Source: Dehalococcoidia bacterium UBA2158 (lineage in GTDB: Bacteria > Chloroflexota > Dehalococcoidia > Lucifugimonadales > UBA3495). Taken from it: a stretch of DNA of 55,574 bases. Shown here piece by piece: positions 37,477 through 45,967 of this stretch. The position numbers and the translations under genes were made by a program. Each line of letters begins with the position of its first letter. The stretch's first letter is position 1. The notes under the pieces were generated by a model that worked only from the letters and a program-made list of their open reading frames with translations, was not told the DNA's origin and did no database searches. The stretch covers positions 63,499 to 119,072 of the forward strand of contig DCWQ01000051.1 in NCBI GenBank assembly GCA_002328185.1, read 5' to 3'.

Positions 37477-37945
37477 ATCCCTCCTGGTCCAGGAGGCGGG
37501 CTACGTTGTTGGCGGCGGACTCGGGGTTGACCCTTCCGGCCAGGTGGTGGTCCATGGCCATCACCGGGGCTTGGGAGCACGCCCCCAGGCAGGTGTTGAA
37601 TCTCACGGTGAGTCGTTTGTCCGGTGTGTCGCCCTCATTTTCCAGGCCGGCGGCTTCCAAAACGGACTTGAAAACGCCCATCGCTCCGACCAGATGGCAA
37701 GAAGCTCCCCAGCAGACCTCGACAACATGCTCGGCGGGGGGTTCAAAACGGAAGTTGGGATAGAAAGAGGCAACTGCCCAGACGTCGTTGACCGTTGCGT
37801 TGGAGAATCCGGCCACGAATTCCAACGCCTCTTTGGGTATGTAACCCAACTCATCTTCAACGGCAAGCAGGGACGACAGTACGGTGACGGTCGGCTGCGT
37901 TTGGCCGTGGACTGCGTCATGTATCCGCTGTTCTAGCCCACTCAT
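37469..37945 (-). CDS. nuoE: NADH-quinone oxidoreductase subunit E
   Basis: A 158-residue NuoE, the thioredoxin-fold 2Fe-2S subunit of the NADH module. The ligands are C-x4-C (CWGASC) and C-x3-C (CLGAC). It is the first gene of the minus-strand nuoE-nuoF-nuoG-FNR operon. The stop overlaps the start of nuoF by 8 bases. Confidence 0.95.
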   Translation of the reverse strand: MSGLEQRIHDAVHGQTQPTVTVLSSLLAVEDELGYIPKEALEFVAGFSNATVNDVWAVASFYPNFRFEPPAEHVVEVCWGASCHLVGAMGVFKSVLEAAGLENEGDTPDKRLTVRFNTCLGACSQAPVMAMDHHLAGRVNPESAANNVARLLDQEGYA

Positions 37946-38205
37946 GGTCGGGGCTCCTGAAAAATCGGGCTTGGGGCGGGTCCGGCTGGCGAGGATTTCA
38001 CTACGGTTTAGTTGCCAGTTTTGATACGTGGTTTACAGTGGAAAATTAAGTTCGTGAAATCAGTAACAATCCAAGCGAAATCGTAACACAGGCCTGAGGG
38101 TGATTCAACCAGAAATAGAGCCCTAGATCAACGATTGAGAGAGAGCCAAAACCGGGTATGCAGCGGCAGAATACCTGGCGGGTCGCTCGGTGATAAGATT
38201 GCCCC

Positions 38206-38373
38206 ATGTTTGATGACCTGAAGAACCGTAAGGGATTTCCGGTAGCGATCGGAATAATAATCGGTGTGGTGATTGGGGCTGTGACCGGTAGACCTGGCCT
38301 CTGGATCGCGGCCGGGATAGCGGTGGGCGCCGCCACGGAGTACGGAATAATGAAAAGAAGATCTAAACGGTGA
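38206..38373 (+). CDS. Small glycine-rich membrane protein
   Basis: A 55-residue open frame: FDDLKNRKGFP, then two hydrophobic runs rich in Gly/Ile/Val (AIGIIIGVVIGAVTG and GLWIAAGIAVGAA), ending MKRRSKR. The glycine-zipper pattern and basic tail support a membrane protein. A perfect hairpin follows 40 bases later. No strong Shine-Dalgarno is seen. Function is unknown. Confidence 0.55.
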   Translation: MFDDLKNRKGFPVAIGIIIGVVIGAVTGRPGLWIAAGIAVGAATEYGIMKRRSKR

Positions 38374-38413
38374 CCGGATCGGCGCTTTAAGATATAGCAG
38401 CTAGCGAACCTCA

Positions 38414-38446
38414 AAAGGGCGTCCCAGGTTGACTGGGACGCCCTTT
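38414..38446 (+). terminator. Terminator-like hairpin after the small membrane gene
   Basis: AAAGGGCGTCCCAG pairs perfectly with CTGGGACGCCCTTT (14 bp) around a GTTGA loop. The T-run is short. Confidence 0.75.
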
Positions 38447-38474
38447 CTGTTCCATTGGTATGCCCGTTATTTGG

Positions 38475-38517
38475 CTAAAAAGAGAGGACCGAGTCAATCT
38501 CGCCCCTCTCTTTTTAG
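38475..38517 (-). terminator. Terminator of the UGSC operon
   Basis: Perfect 13-base arms, CTAAAAAGAGAGG and CCTCTCTTTTTAG, with an inner CGAG/CTCG helix. On the minus strand it follows the UGSC gene with a T-run, so it ends that transcript; on the plus strand it also looks functional. Confidence 0.8.
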
Positions 38518-38533
38518 TGCTAGTTCTAGATAT

Positions 38534-39103
38534 TTAGTCGGACTTGGCGACGGCGCTCCCAACCAGGATGCGCTCAACGTCGGGGAAAAGGGTCTCGGCC
38601 CGCTCCCGGCACTCCTCGTCGGTCAGACTGGAGAGGGGATGCTCGGCCACGATGTACTCGAAGTCGGGCACGCCCATCATGCGGGTCATGGCCTTGGCCG
38701 TGTTGTTGAATACGTGGGTGATGATGGAAGCCGTGGGCAGGCCCAGGCGCTCCATCTCGATTCCGTCGTGCACACTGCACGAACTACAGGAGCCTCAATC
38801 GCCGATTCCGGTGATGAGAATGTCCACCTTGTTGATCATGTCTTGTATGACATCGGGCTTGGTGGGCAGGGAAGCCGAATGCTTATTGAACATGACGATG
38901 TCTTTGAGATCGTACTTCTCTTTAAGCATCTGGCCCAGTTCGTGGAGGACCTTGTCCGAGTTGGCCTTGGAGTTCTCCAGCAGACCCAGGGTCTTGCCAG
39001 AGAGGGTGTCGGGGCGCTCATTCAATTCAAAAGCACCGGACGATAATGACGTTCCGGTGGGGTTGACCAGTCTCATGTTTCTAACTGTAACGGTCTCAGC
39101 CAT
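38534..39103 (-). CDS. UGSC-family selenoprotein, Sec at residue 103
   Basis: A 189-residue protein read through TGA at 38795-38797. The Sec lies in ILITGIGD-U-GSC-SSCSVHDGIEMERLGLP, the UGSC motif that names a known (seleno)protein family of unknown reaction; two further cysteines follow (C106, C109). The ATG at 39103 has GGGAGGAATC upstream. A perfect 7-bp hairpin just after the TGA is a SECIS candidate. It ends before a strong terminator. The upstream gene (GWSDGLPVVPP family) is a probable functional partner. Reading the TGA as stop would leave a 102-residue stub and an orphan C-terminal frame. Confidence 0.9.
38766..38782 (-). promoter_or_regulatory. Bacterial SECIS-like hairpin of the UGSC selenoprotein
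   Basis: On the minus strand TCGTGCA and TGCACGA form a perfect 7-bp stem around a GTG loop. The loop starts 19 bases after the TGA and begins with G. The stem overlaps codons for the conserved SSC segment. Confidence 0.8.
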
Positions 39104-39249
39104 GATTCCTCCCAGATATTCTTAACTTTTTTCTGGCCGGTATGGAGATAGATACTATTACGTTCCCCTAATAATACACCTGAGCTTGCATTATACAAGA
39201 CTCTGGCGGCCTGGGTTATCACCAGACCGCGCAGGAACGAAATTGTTTA

Positions 39250-40293
39250 TTAAGCCTTTATGTTCTCGATCTTAGTGGTCCTGATCTGAAACCGGGTGGT
39301 GTCTATGATGGCGCTGTTTCTTCCGCCGGTGCCGCCGCCCATCATCACCAGGATGTCTTCGGGGTCTTGGGCGCAACGGCGAATGATCTTGTCGTCGCCC
39401 TCGCGCTCCGGTCCCTGGGCGATGCCCAGACGGATGAGTTCGCTCACCGGGCGCACCGCGTTCTCCATCATGTAGTCCTGAATGCCCTTGCGGGTCCAGT
39501 TGTCATCGTTCAGGGTGATGGCGTGCTCCGGGCCGATGACCAATACCCACTGAGAGGGGTACCGGAAGGCCATGGAGGCACTTTTAAGGGTGTCGGCGAT
39601 GGCCATCAACACGGATTCTCCGGTGTGGCCGTATGCCGCATTCACGGTGACGGGGTTGTAGGCAACCGCCACTGTTACCGTGCTGTCTTCTTTCTTATGT
39701 CCGCGCGCTACGTGCAGGGGCTCCCAGGGCGAGTCCTCTTCGTTCTCGGCGAAGCACAGCGTGTACTTGCTGGGGTTGCCCAGGGTGCCGCGGTCCAGCG
39801 TGCCGGGCCGGGCGTCGAAGCCGTTCATGAAACAGAGACGTATGGCCCGCCCCAACACGGCGTTGGCCCGGTTGCCGGGCCCGAGAAGTCCGTCCTTGTA
39901 GTTGGCGCCGATCTCGTCCCGGATTGGCCCGTTCAGCAACATCATGATGGCCGGAGAACTAGTTGACGCTGAGGCCATGTGGACGAAGTTCTTCTCTTCT
40001 TCCAATGTCTTCAGGGTGGTGGTCAATACGGGGAAATACTCGGGCAGGCAGCCGGCCATCACGGCGTTGGCCGCCACGTTCTCGGAGGTTAATACCCGGT
40101 TCCGCATCTCCAGGGAGATGATCTCTTCTTCACCGGTGAGACCGGCCATCTCCAGCATCTCGCGGACTTTGTAGTCGACCGGCGGGACAACGGGCAGGCC
40201 GTCGCTCCAGCCCATCCTGTAGCATTCTTCGATGGCCTCGATGGTGTCGCTGGACTCCACTATCTTGGAGCGTTCCATATCGTTGGTGGTCAT
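39250..40293 (-). CDS. Conserved protein of the GWSDGLPVVPP family, partner of UGSC
   Basis: A 347-residue soluble protein of unknown function. Conserved-looking points are MGWSDGLPVVPP near the N-terminus, SASTSSPAIMMLLNGPIRDEIG, NAVLGRAIRLCFMN, and a C-terminal MMGGGTGGRNSAIID. From memory, proteins starting with this signature occur beside UGSC genes, but I cannot assign a fold. ATG with CGGAGG. It lies 146 bases upstream of the UGSC gene, with a possible TATAAT at 39190-39195 between them. Confidence 0.75.
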   Translation of the reverse strand: MTTNDMERSKIVESSDTIEAIEECYRMGWSDGLPVVPPVDYKVREMLEMAGLTGEEEIISLEMRNRVLTSENVAANAVMAGCLPEYFPVLTTTLKTLEEEKNFVHMASASTSSPAIMMLLNGPIRDEIGANYKDGLLGPGNRANAVLGRAIRLCFMNGFDARPGTLDRGTLGNPSKYTLCFAENEEDSPWEPLHVARGHKKEDSTVTVAVAYNPVTVNAAYGHTGESVLMAIADTLKSASMAFRYPSQWVLVIGPEHAITLNDDNWTRKGIQDYMMENAVRPVSELIRLGIAQGPEREGDDKIIRRCAQDPEDILVMMGGGTGGRNSAIIDTTRFQIRTTKIENIKA

Positions 40294-40338
40294 TCTTTGC
40301 CTCCGAAATAATTGTCAGCTTGGGAAGTTATATAACGC

Positions 40339-41232
40339 TTAGTCGTGCAGCCGCAACTGAATCCCCGATTTTTCTTCTTGAAGCTTGGCCACGGCGTCGG
40401 AGTCTTCGGGACCCCAACCACGGAGCAATGCCTCGACGTGCCGCTGGTCAACCATGTTTGAGAGTTCCATGGGAATCCCATACTCCCGGCCCAGGTCGGT
40501 GGCCAGGCGGACGTCCTTGGCGGCCAGGGCGGTGGCGAAACCGGGCTCGAAGTTGCCCTGGAACAAGAACCGGGGGAATTTATCGGCCAACCGTTTCGAG
40601 CCTCCGGTGCTGTTGTTGATGACGTCGGCCAGGGTGCCCAGGTCTACGCCGGCTGTGACGCCAAGTGTGAGGGCCTCCGCCAGCAGAACTCCGGTACCCA
40701 TACTCATCAGGTTGTTGCAGATCTTGCAGACCGAGCCGTTGCCGATGTCTCCGCAGTAGACCACGTGGGTGCCGATGCCATCCAGCACCGGTTTGAATTT
40801 CTCAAAGGTTGCCTTGTCTCCTCCGACCATCACCGCCAGTGTGCCAGCGGCTGCGCCGTAGGTCCCGCCGCTAACCGGAGAGTCCAGCAGCGACACGCCC
40901 TTGGCGGCACATTCTTGGTGGAGCCGCCGTATCATCGTTGGAGAGTTGGTAGAAAGATCGAAGAAAACCTGTCCGCTACTTGCCCCTTCCAGGATTCCGT
41001 TTTCGCCCAGGACCACTGCTTCCACGTCCCTTGGCACCGGGAGGGACGTGAACACCACCTCGTTGCCCTGGACGGCTTCCTTTGGGCTGTCCACCCAATC
41101 TGCGCCCATCTCCAGCAGGTTGACTGCGGCCTCGCGCCGAAGGTCGTGCACGGTTAGCTGATGGCCTGCTTTGATCAGATTGGCGGCCATTGGATTCCCC
41201 ATGTTGCCGGTCCCGATGAAACCTAACTTCAT
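40339..41232 (-). CDS. 3-hydroxyisobutyrate dehydrogenase family protein
   Basis: A 297-residue beta-hydroxyacid dehydrogenase. It has the Rossmann start GFIGTGNMGNPMAANL, the substrate motif DSPVSGGTYGA, and the catalytic lysine segment VCKICNNLMSMG. Such enzymes oxidise 3-hydroxyacids or reduce tartronate semialdehyde with NAD(P). ATG with AGGAGAG. It is followed after 45 bases by the GWSDGLPVVPP gene and is overlapped by the upstream CMD frame. Confidence 0.88.
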   Translation of the reverse strand: MKLGFIGTGNMGNPMAANLIKAGHQLTVHDLRREAAVNLLEMGADWVDSPKEAVQGNEVVFTSLPVPRDVEAVVLGENGILEGASSGQVFFDLSTNSPTMIRRLHQECAAKGVSLLDSPVSGGTYGAAAGTLAVMVGGDKATFEKFKPVLDGIGTHVVYCGDIGNGSVCKICNNLMSMGTGVLLAEALTLGVTAGVDLGTLADVINNSTGGSKRLADKFPRFLFQGNFEPGFATALAAKDVRLATDLGREYGIPMELSNMVDQRHVEALLRGWGPEDSDAVAKLQEEKSGIQLRLHD

Positions 41233-41872
41233 CGCGTTCTCTCCTAGTTTGGTCGGATGGGCGTCTCACCGGCCGCTGGGCCGACATTGGCGGCTGTCCC
41301 AGGGCCCGGAGGCGCGGTTGTTCTTCTTCTTGCTTGGCAGCAGGTTCCGGATCTTGTTCGGGCTTCGGCTCTGGGGGTTCAGGCGCCGGGGCTATGCCGT
41401 AGGCCGCGCCGTCTTCTTTATATTCGACCTTATTTTTCGGTTCGGCCTCGGGTTCGTCGCCCAGTCCGTCTGGAGACTCATCGAAGGCCTCTTTGGCCAT
41501 GCGGAAGGCGTTGACCGCTGCGGGCATTCCACCGTAGAAGACCATCTGGGCGATGATCTCCGAAATCTCTTCACGGGTGACGCCAATGTGCAGCGCGCCG
41601 GAGATGTGCCTCTTGATCATCTGCGGACTGTGACCCAACACCACCAAGGCCGCGATGGTGCAGAGGCTGCGGGTTTTCAGGTCCACGGCAGGGCGGTTGT
41701 AGATCTCGCCGTAGATGACCGAGTCCACCAGGCGCATGACCTCAGGCGCCAGTTCGGCCATGGCCGCCGGAGGCACGGGGTTATTGTCCGGACCGTAATA
41801 GCGCTGCCGGAAATCTAAGGCAGCTTGGTCCAAATTTGTTGCGTCGTCTTGCGGGTTCTCTTCGGGACTCAC
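40976..41872 (-). CDS. Carboxymuconolactone decarboxylase-like protein with long tail
   Basis: An open frame of 298 residues. The first 130 form a CMD/AhpD-like domain (SVIYGEIYNRPAVDLKTRSLCTIAALVVLG, GALHIGVTREEISEIIAQMVFYGG). The CMD redox CxxC pair is absent: only one Cys, in RSLCTIA. Residues 130-190 are Pro/Glu-rich. The last part overlaps the next gene by 257 bases and looks like out-of-frame Arg/Gly/Ser sequence. Either the tail is real or a frameshift hides an earlier stop near 41245. GTG start with GGAGATATC. Confidence 0.7.
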   Translation of the reverse strand: MSPEENPQDDATNLDQAALDFRQRYYGPDNNPVPPAAMAELAPEVMRLVDSVIYGEIYNRPAVDLKTRSLCTIAALVVLGHSPQMIKRHISGALHIGVTREEISEIIAQMVFYGGMPAAVNAFRMAKEAFDESPDGLGDEPEAEPKNKVEYKEDGAAYGIAPAPEPPEPKPEQDPEPAAKQEEEQPRLRALGQPPMSAQRPVRRPSDQTRRERDEVRFHRDRQHGESNGRQSDQSRPSANRARPSARGRSQPAGDGRRLGGQPKGSRPGQRGGVHVPPGAKGRGSSGPGRKRNPGRGK

Positions 41873-41906
41873 GATATCTCCAGATTCTAATGCTGAAAGC
41901 TGACGG

Positions 41907-42743
41907 CTATTTTATTATCTGCCAGTAACGCTTGCCGTCTTTAAGGATAACCTTGCCTATGTGGTCGTCGGGATGGAAGTGGCCAGCTGCGATGACGATA
42001 TCTTCGGTTTCGGCCCTATCAAGGATCATCTTGCGGTTGGTGCGGCTGGCCTCTTTATCGGTGTCGACCCCGGCGGTCCATTCCGGCCGCTCCACCTGCA
42101 CCTTGCTGTGCAGCAGGTCGCCCACCACCATGGCTTTCTTGCCTTGCGAGGTGATGTCGAACACCATGTGTCCGGGTGTGTGGCCCGGCGTGGAGATGGC
42201 TTTGATATCGTCATTCACAACGTGGCCGTCCCCGATCAGCTCCAGCAGGCCCATCTTTTCCAACGGCAGGATGTTCTCGGCCACCCAGGGCGCGTCTTTG
42301 GCGAACTCCGGTTTGATGAAATGGTCCCAATCCAACTGCGGCGCCAGGTACCTGGCGTTGGGGAAGTATGGCTTGGGTTCCGAGCCGGTGTAGTCGATGT
42401 TCCAGCCAACATGATCGATGTGCATGTGGGTGATGAGAACTAGGTCCACGTCTTCCGGGTTAACGCCTGAGATCTTGAGTTGGTTCATCATGTCGCCGGT
42501 GCGGTTGTCGCGGCTTGGGTGCGGGCCGGGCCCCATACCTGTATCCACCATTATAGTCTGGCCCTGGCTGCGCAGGTAGAAATGCCCGTAATAAAGCTGT
42601 AGCTGGCAGTCTTCCAGTGCGTCGTGGTACGGCTCCCAATCGTGGGAGTCGGTGGTTGGAAACATTGCCGATGGGTCGCGTGGCGGCGGCAGCATGTCCA
42701 ATACGAATGTGATTTCAACGTTGCCCACTTTAATATCGGCCAT
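41907..42743 (-). CDS. MBL-fold metallo-hydrolase
   Basis: A 278-residue metallo-beta-lactamase-fold hydrolase. The metal-binding motif HMHIDHVGW follows VLITHMHIDH, and GHTPGH, VVGDLLHS and AAGHFHPDDHIG supply further ligands. This branch hydrolyses lactones, thioesters or similar substrates. ATG with AAAGGAG eight bases upstream. It lies 34 bases upstream of the CMD gene on the same strand. Confidence 0.88.
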   Translation of the reverse strand: MADIKVGNVEITFVLDMLPPPRDPSAMFPTTDSHDWEPYHDALEDCQLQLYYGHFYLRSQGQTIMVDTGMGPGPHPSRDNRTGDMMNQLKISGVNPEDVDLVLITHMHIDHVGWNIDYTGSEPKPYFPNARYLAPQLDWDHFIKPEFAKDAPWVAENILPLEKMGLLELIGDGHVVNDDIKAISTPGHTPGHMVFDITSQGKKAMVVGDLLHSKVQVERPEWTAGVDTDKEASRTNRKMILDRAETEDIVIAAGHFHPDDHIGKVILKDGKRYWQIIK

Positions 42744-42804
42744 GTATCGCTCCTTTGATTTAAGCAACCGCGTACTTGTGTATCTGGTCAGTTTGGCGGC
42801 GAGG

Positions 42805-42852
42805 GGGAGCCCCTACCCTAGCCCTCCCCCATTGCAATGGGGGAGGGGATAA
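42805..42852. repeat. Family A hairpin repeat
   Basis: CCCCTACCCTAGCCCTCCCC then a CCATTGCAATGG palindromic centre and GGGAGGGG. It is the fifth family A copy, between apt and the MBL gene. Confidence 0.7.
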
Positions 42853-42859
42853 TCTTCGG

Positions 42860-43405
42860 TCAGTATTGAATCATTGAGTAGACATCGTAGCCGGTCAGGT
42901 TTTTTCGTCCTTCTAAGAAGGAAAGTTCGATGATTACCCCGATCTCTGAAACGACGCCGCCGGCCATCTCCACCAGTCTTGCGGTGGCGCCTAGTGTACC
43001 GCCGGTGGCCAAAAGGTCGTCTATGATCAGGACTTTCTGCCCTTTTTCCACACCGTCCACATGGATCTCCATGGTGTTGGTGCCGTACTCCAACTCGTAG
43101 TCGGTGGAGAGGGTGTCGGCGGGGAGTTTACCGGGCTTGCGGACGGGAATGATTCCCTTGCCCAGTTCACGGGCCAGCGGCGCGCCGAACAGGAAACCCC
43201 GTGACTCGACGGGCACGATGGCGTCGAAATCGGCGTGCTTATAGCGCTCCACCAACTGAGCGATCGTAAAATCGAAAGCGCTGACGTCGCCCAAGAGCGG
43301 CGTTATGTCTTTGAAGATGATTCCCGGCTCCGGGAAATCGGGCACATCTCTGATGTATCCTTTCAGGTCCATATGGTTTGCACTGCCAGACACCGGTTGG
43401 GGCAT
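42860..43405 (-). CDS. apt: Adenine phosphoribosyltransferase
   Basis: A 181-residue purine salvage enzyme forming AMP from adenine and PRPP. The signatures are DFPEPGIIFKDITPLL, SRGFLFGAPLA, VRKPGKLP and the PRPP loop VLIIDDLLATGGT. The ATG at 43405 has AAGGGG; an internal ATG at 43372 (MDLKGYIRD) matches the usual N-terminus better but lacks a Shine-Dalgarno. Family length is about 170-180. Confidence 0.95.
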   Translation of the reverse strand: MPQPVSGSANHMDLKGYIRDVPDFPEPGIIFKDITPLLGDVSAFDFTIAQLVERYKHADFDAIVPVESRGFLFGAPLARELGKGIIPVRKPGKLPADTLSTDYELEYGTNTMEIHVDGVEKGQKVLIIDDLLATGGTLGATARLVEMAGGVVSEIGVIIELSFLEGRKNLTGYDVYSMIQY

Positions 43406-43596
43406 GGCCCCTTGACCATTGTCCAGTCCTTTTATCGAGGTTCCGAAGATATTCGCGCCGGTTGCAGGGCTTGTAGGTAGGGTAAAGTTGTTGCTGGTCC
43501 GTGCCTAGGAGTGTAGATTACGACACTCGCGGCGTCAAGATGAAGCAGCTGAGGAAAGGCGCCGCCGAAATTCGTCAACCCTGGGCGTGAATTCGA

Positions 43597-43625
43597 TTGA
43601 CTTTCTCCAGTCGAATTTATATAAT
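43597..43625 (+). promoter_or_regulatory. Consensus-like sigma-70 promoter of the tRNA-tuf operon
   Basis: TTGACT (43597-43602), a 17-base spacer and TATAAT (43620-43625) drive the tRNA/tuf/ribosomal block. A terminator-like hairpin lies only about 25 bases further, before the first tRNA. The rest of the 43406-43734 gap shows no gene. Confidence 0.8.
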
Positions 43626-43650
43626 TTTAATTGATTCCTGGTTACGAAAT

Positions 43651-43677
43651 GGCCCCACGAATGCGGGGCTATTTTTT
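43651..43677 (+). terminator. Terminator-like hairpin between promoter and first tRNA
   Basis: GGCCCC pairs with GGGGCT around an eight-base loop, followed by TTTTTT (43672-43677). It sits inside the leader transcript, so it may attenuate the operon. Confidence 0.6.
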
Positions 43678-43734
43678 AGTGTAAGGCATTTCGATGCTGA
43701 GCCCAGGGCTAGGCCCGGAACCGGGAGCGTCCGT

Positions 43735-43806
43735 GCCCCGGTGGCGCAATGGCAGCGCAGCCGATTTGTAATTGGCAGGTTAGGGGTTCGAATCCCCTCT
43801 GGGGCT
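43735..43806 (+). tRNA. tRNA-Thr (UGU)
   Basis: A 72-base cloverleaf with acceptor GCCCCGG/CTGGGGC, D-loop GGCGCAATGGCAGC, anticodon loop TTTGTAA (anticodon TGT) and T-arm GGGGTTCGAATCCCC. CCA is not encoded. Confidence 0.95.
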
Positions 43807-43927
43807 TTTAAAATTCAATACCGCTGGCACCACTTCCGGCGGCATCGGGCTAGGCAAGACCGAGTTTACTTTTTACAGCGAATTTGATTGCGCCGATACC
43901 CGTTAATATGCGAAGATTCCTATGCCT

Positions 43928-44015
43928 GGAGGGGTGGGTGAGTGGTTAAAGCCACCAGACTGTAAATCTGGCGTCCGGAAGGGCTTCGCAGGTTCGAATC
44001 CTGCCCCCTCCACCA
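43928..44015 (+). tRNA. tRNA-Tyr (GUA)
   Basis: Acceptor GGAGGGG/CCCCTCC, anticodon loop CTGTAAA with GTA, a long variable arm (GCGTCCGGAAGGGCTTC) typical of bacterial tRNA-Tyr, T-arm GCAGGTTCGAATCCTGC, and encoded CCA at 44013-44015. Confidence 0.95.
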
Positions 44016-44109
44016 CAATTGGCCAATTCGGACAAGAGTCTGGCCGAGGCACAGGAAGAATCAATTACGGTTTAAAACCCAATGGCGTCAGGCAGCCGTT
44101 AATCTATCA

Positions 44110-44184
44110 GCCCAGATAGCTCAGCGGCAGAGCGCGTTCTTGGTAAGAACGAGGTCGGCGGTTCAATCCCGCCTCTGGGCTCCA
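44110..44184 (+). tRNA. tRNA-Thr (GGU)
   Basis: Acceptor GCCCAGA/TCTGGGC, D-arm GCTCAGCGGCAGAGC, anticodon loop TTGGTAA with GGT, T-arm GGCGGTTCAATCCCGCC, and encoded CCA at 44182-44184. Thr-Tyr-Thr tRNAs before tuf are a common bacterial order. Confidence 0.95.
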
Positions 44185-44249
44185 GAAAGAATCGGCCCGA
44201 ATCTTAAAATCAGGGCCCGAGTAAGAGTAGTAGGGAGGACACCTAAAAG

Positions 44250-45434
<1,185 letters not shown>

Positions 45435-45437
45435 GCC

Positions 45438-45608
45438 ATGGCCAGAAAAACAGTGGATGTCCGGCAGATCATCACCCTGCAATGCGGCGACTGCCGGGAG
45501 CGGAATTACACTACGAACAAGAACCGGCGCAACGATCCCAACCGGATGGAATTGCGTAAGTATTGCTCCAGGTGCCGCGAGCACAAGACCCACCGCGAAG
45601 TGAGGTAA
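45438..45608 (+). CDS. rpmG: 50S ribosomal protein L33
   Basis: A 56-residue L33 with four cysteines in CGDC and CSRC pairs (zinc-binding form), and the family sequence NYTTNKNRRNDPNRMELRKYC. It starts 3 bases after the tuf stop and lies 7 bases before secE. Confidence 0.95.
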   Translation: MARKTVDVRQIITLQCGDCRERNYTTNKNRRNDPNRMELRKYCSRCREHKTHREVR

Positions 45609-45615
45609 CCCCCCT

Positions 45616-45855
45616 ATGGCTAGGGCATCAACGCGCAGTACACGGATCGTCGCCCCGTCAGGTGGCGGGCGCGTCGGCCCAGTTGCTTTTCTGCGGGAGA
45701 CCTTCTCGGAACTGCAGAAATCGCACTGGCCCAGCCGGGAAGAGACTGCGCGGCTGACTATGGTGGTCATCGTTTTGGCCATCGCAGCCGGGTTCTTCTT
45801 GGGAGGCCTGGATCGGGTCTTCGCTGAAGCGTTCTCCCGGATAATCTTCCGTTAG
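45616..45855 (+). CDS. secE: Preprotein translocase subunit SecE
   Basis: A 79-residue SecE with one membrane helix near the C-terminus (LTMVVIVLAIAAGFFLGGLDRVF) after the conserved amphipathic ELQKSHWPSREE. It stabilises SecY. It precedes nusG as in most bacteria. Confidence 0.94.
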   Translation: MARASTRSTRIVAPSGGGRVGPVAFLRETFSELQKSHWPSREETARLTMVVIVLAIAAGFFLGGLDRVFAEAFSRIIFR

Positions 45856-45967
45856 AGCAAATCAATAAAGCAAACCGGGACCGGTATTAATAAAGCGTAC
45901 CTGTGGGAATGAGGGGCGTCGTTAGGCGCTGCTCATTTCTGCTTGACCCAGCATCGGATATCGCATC

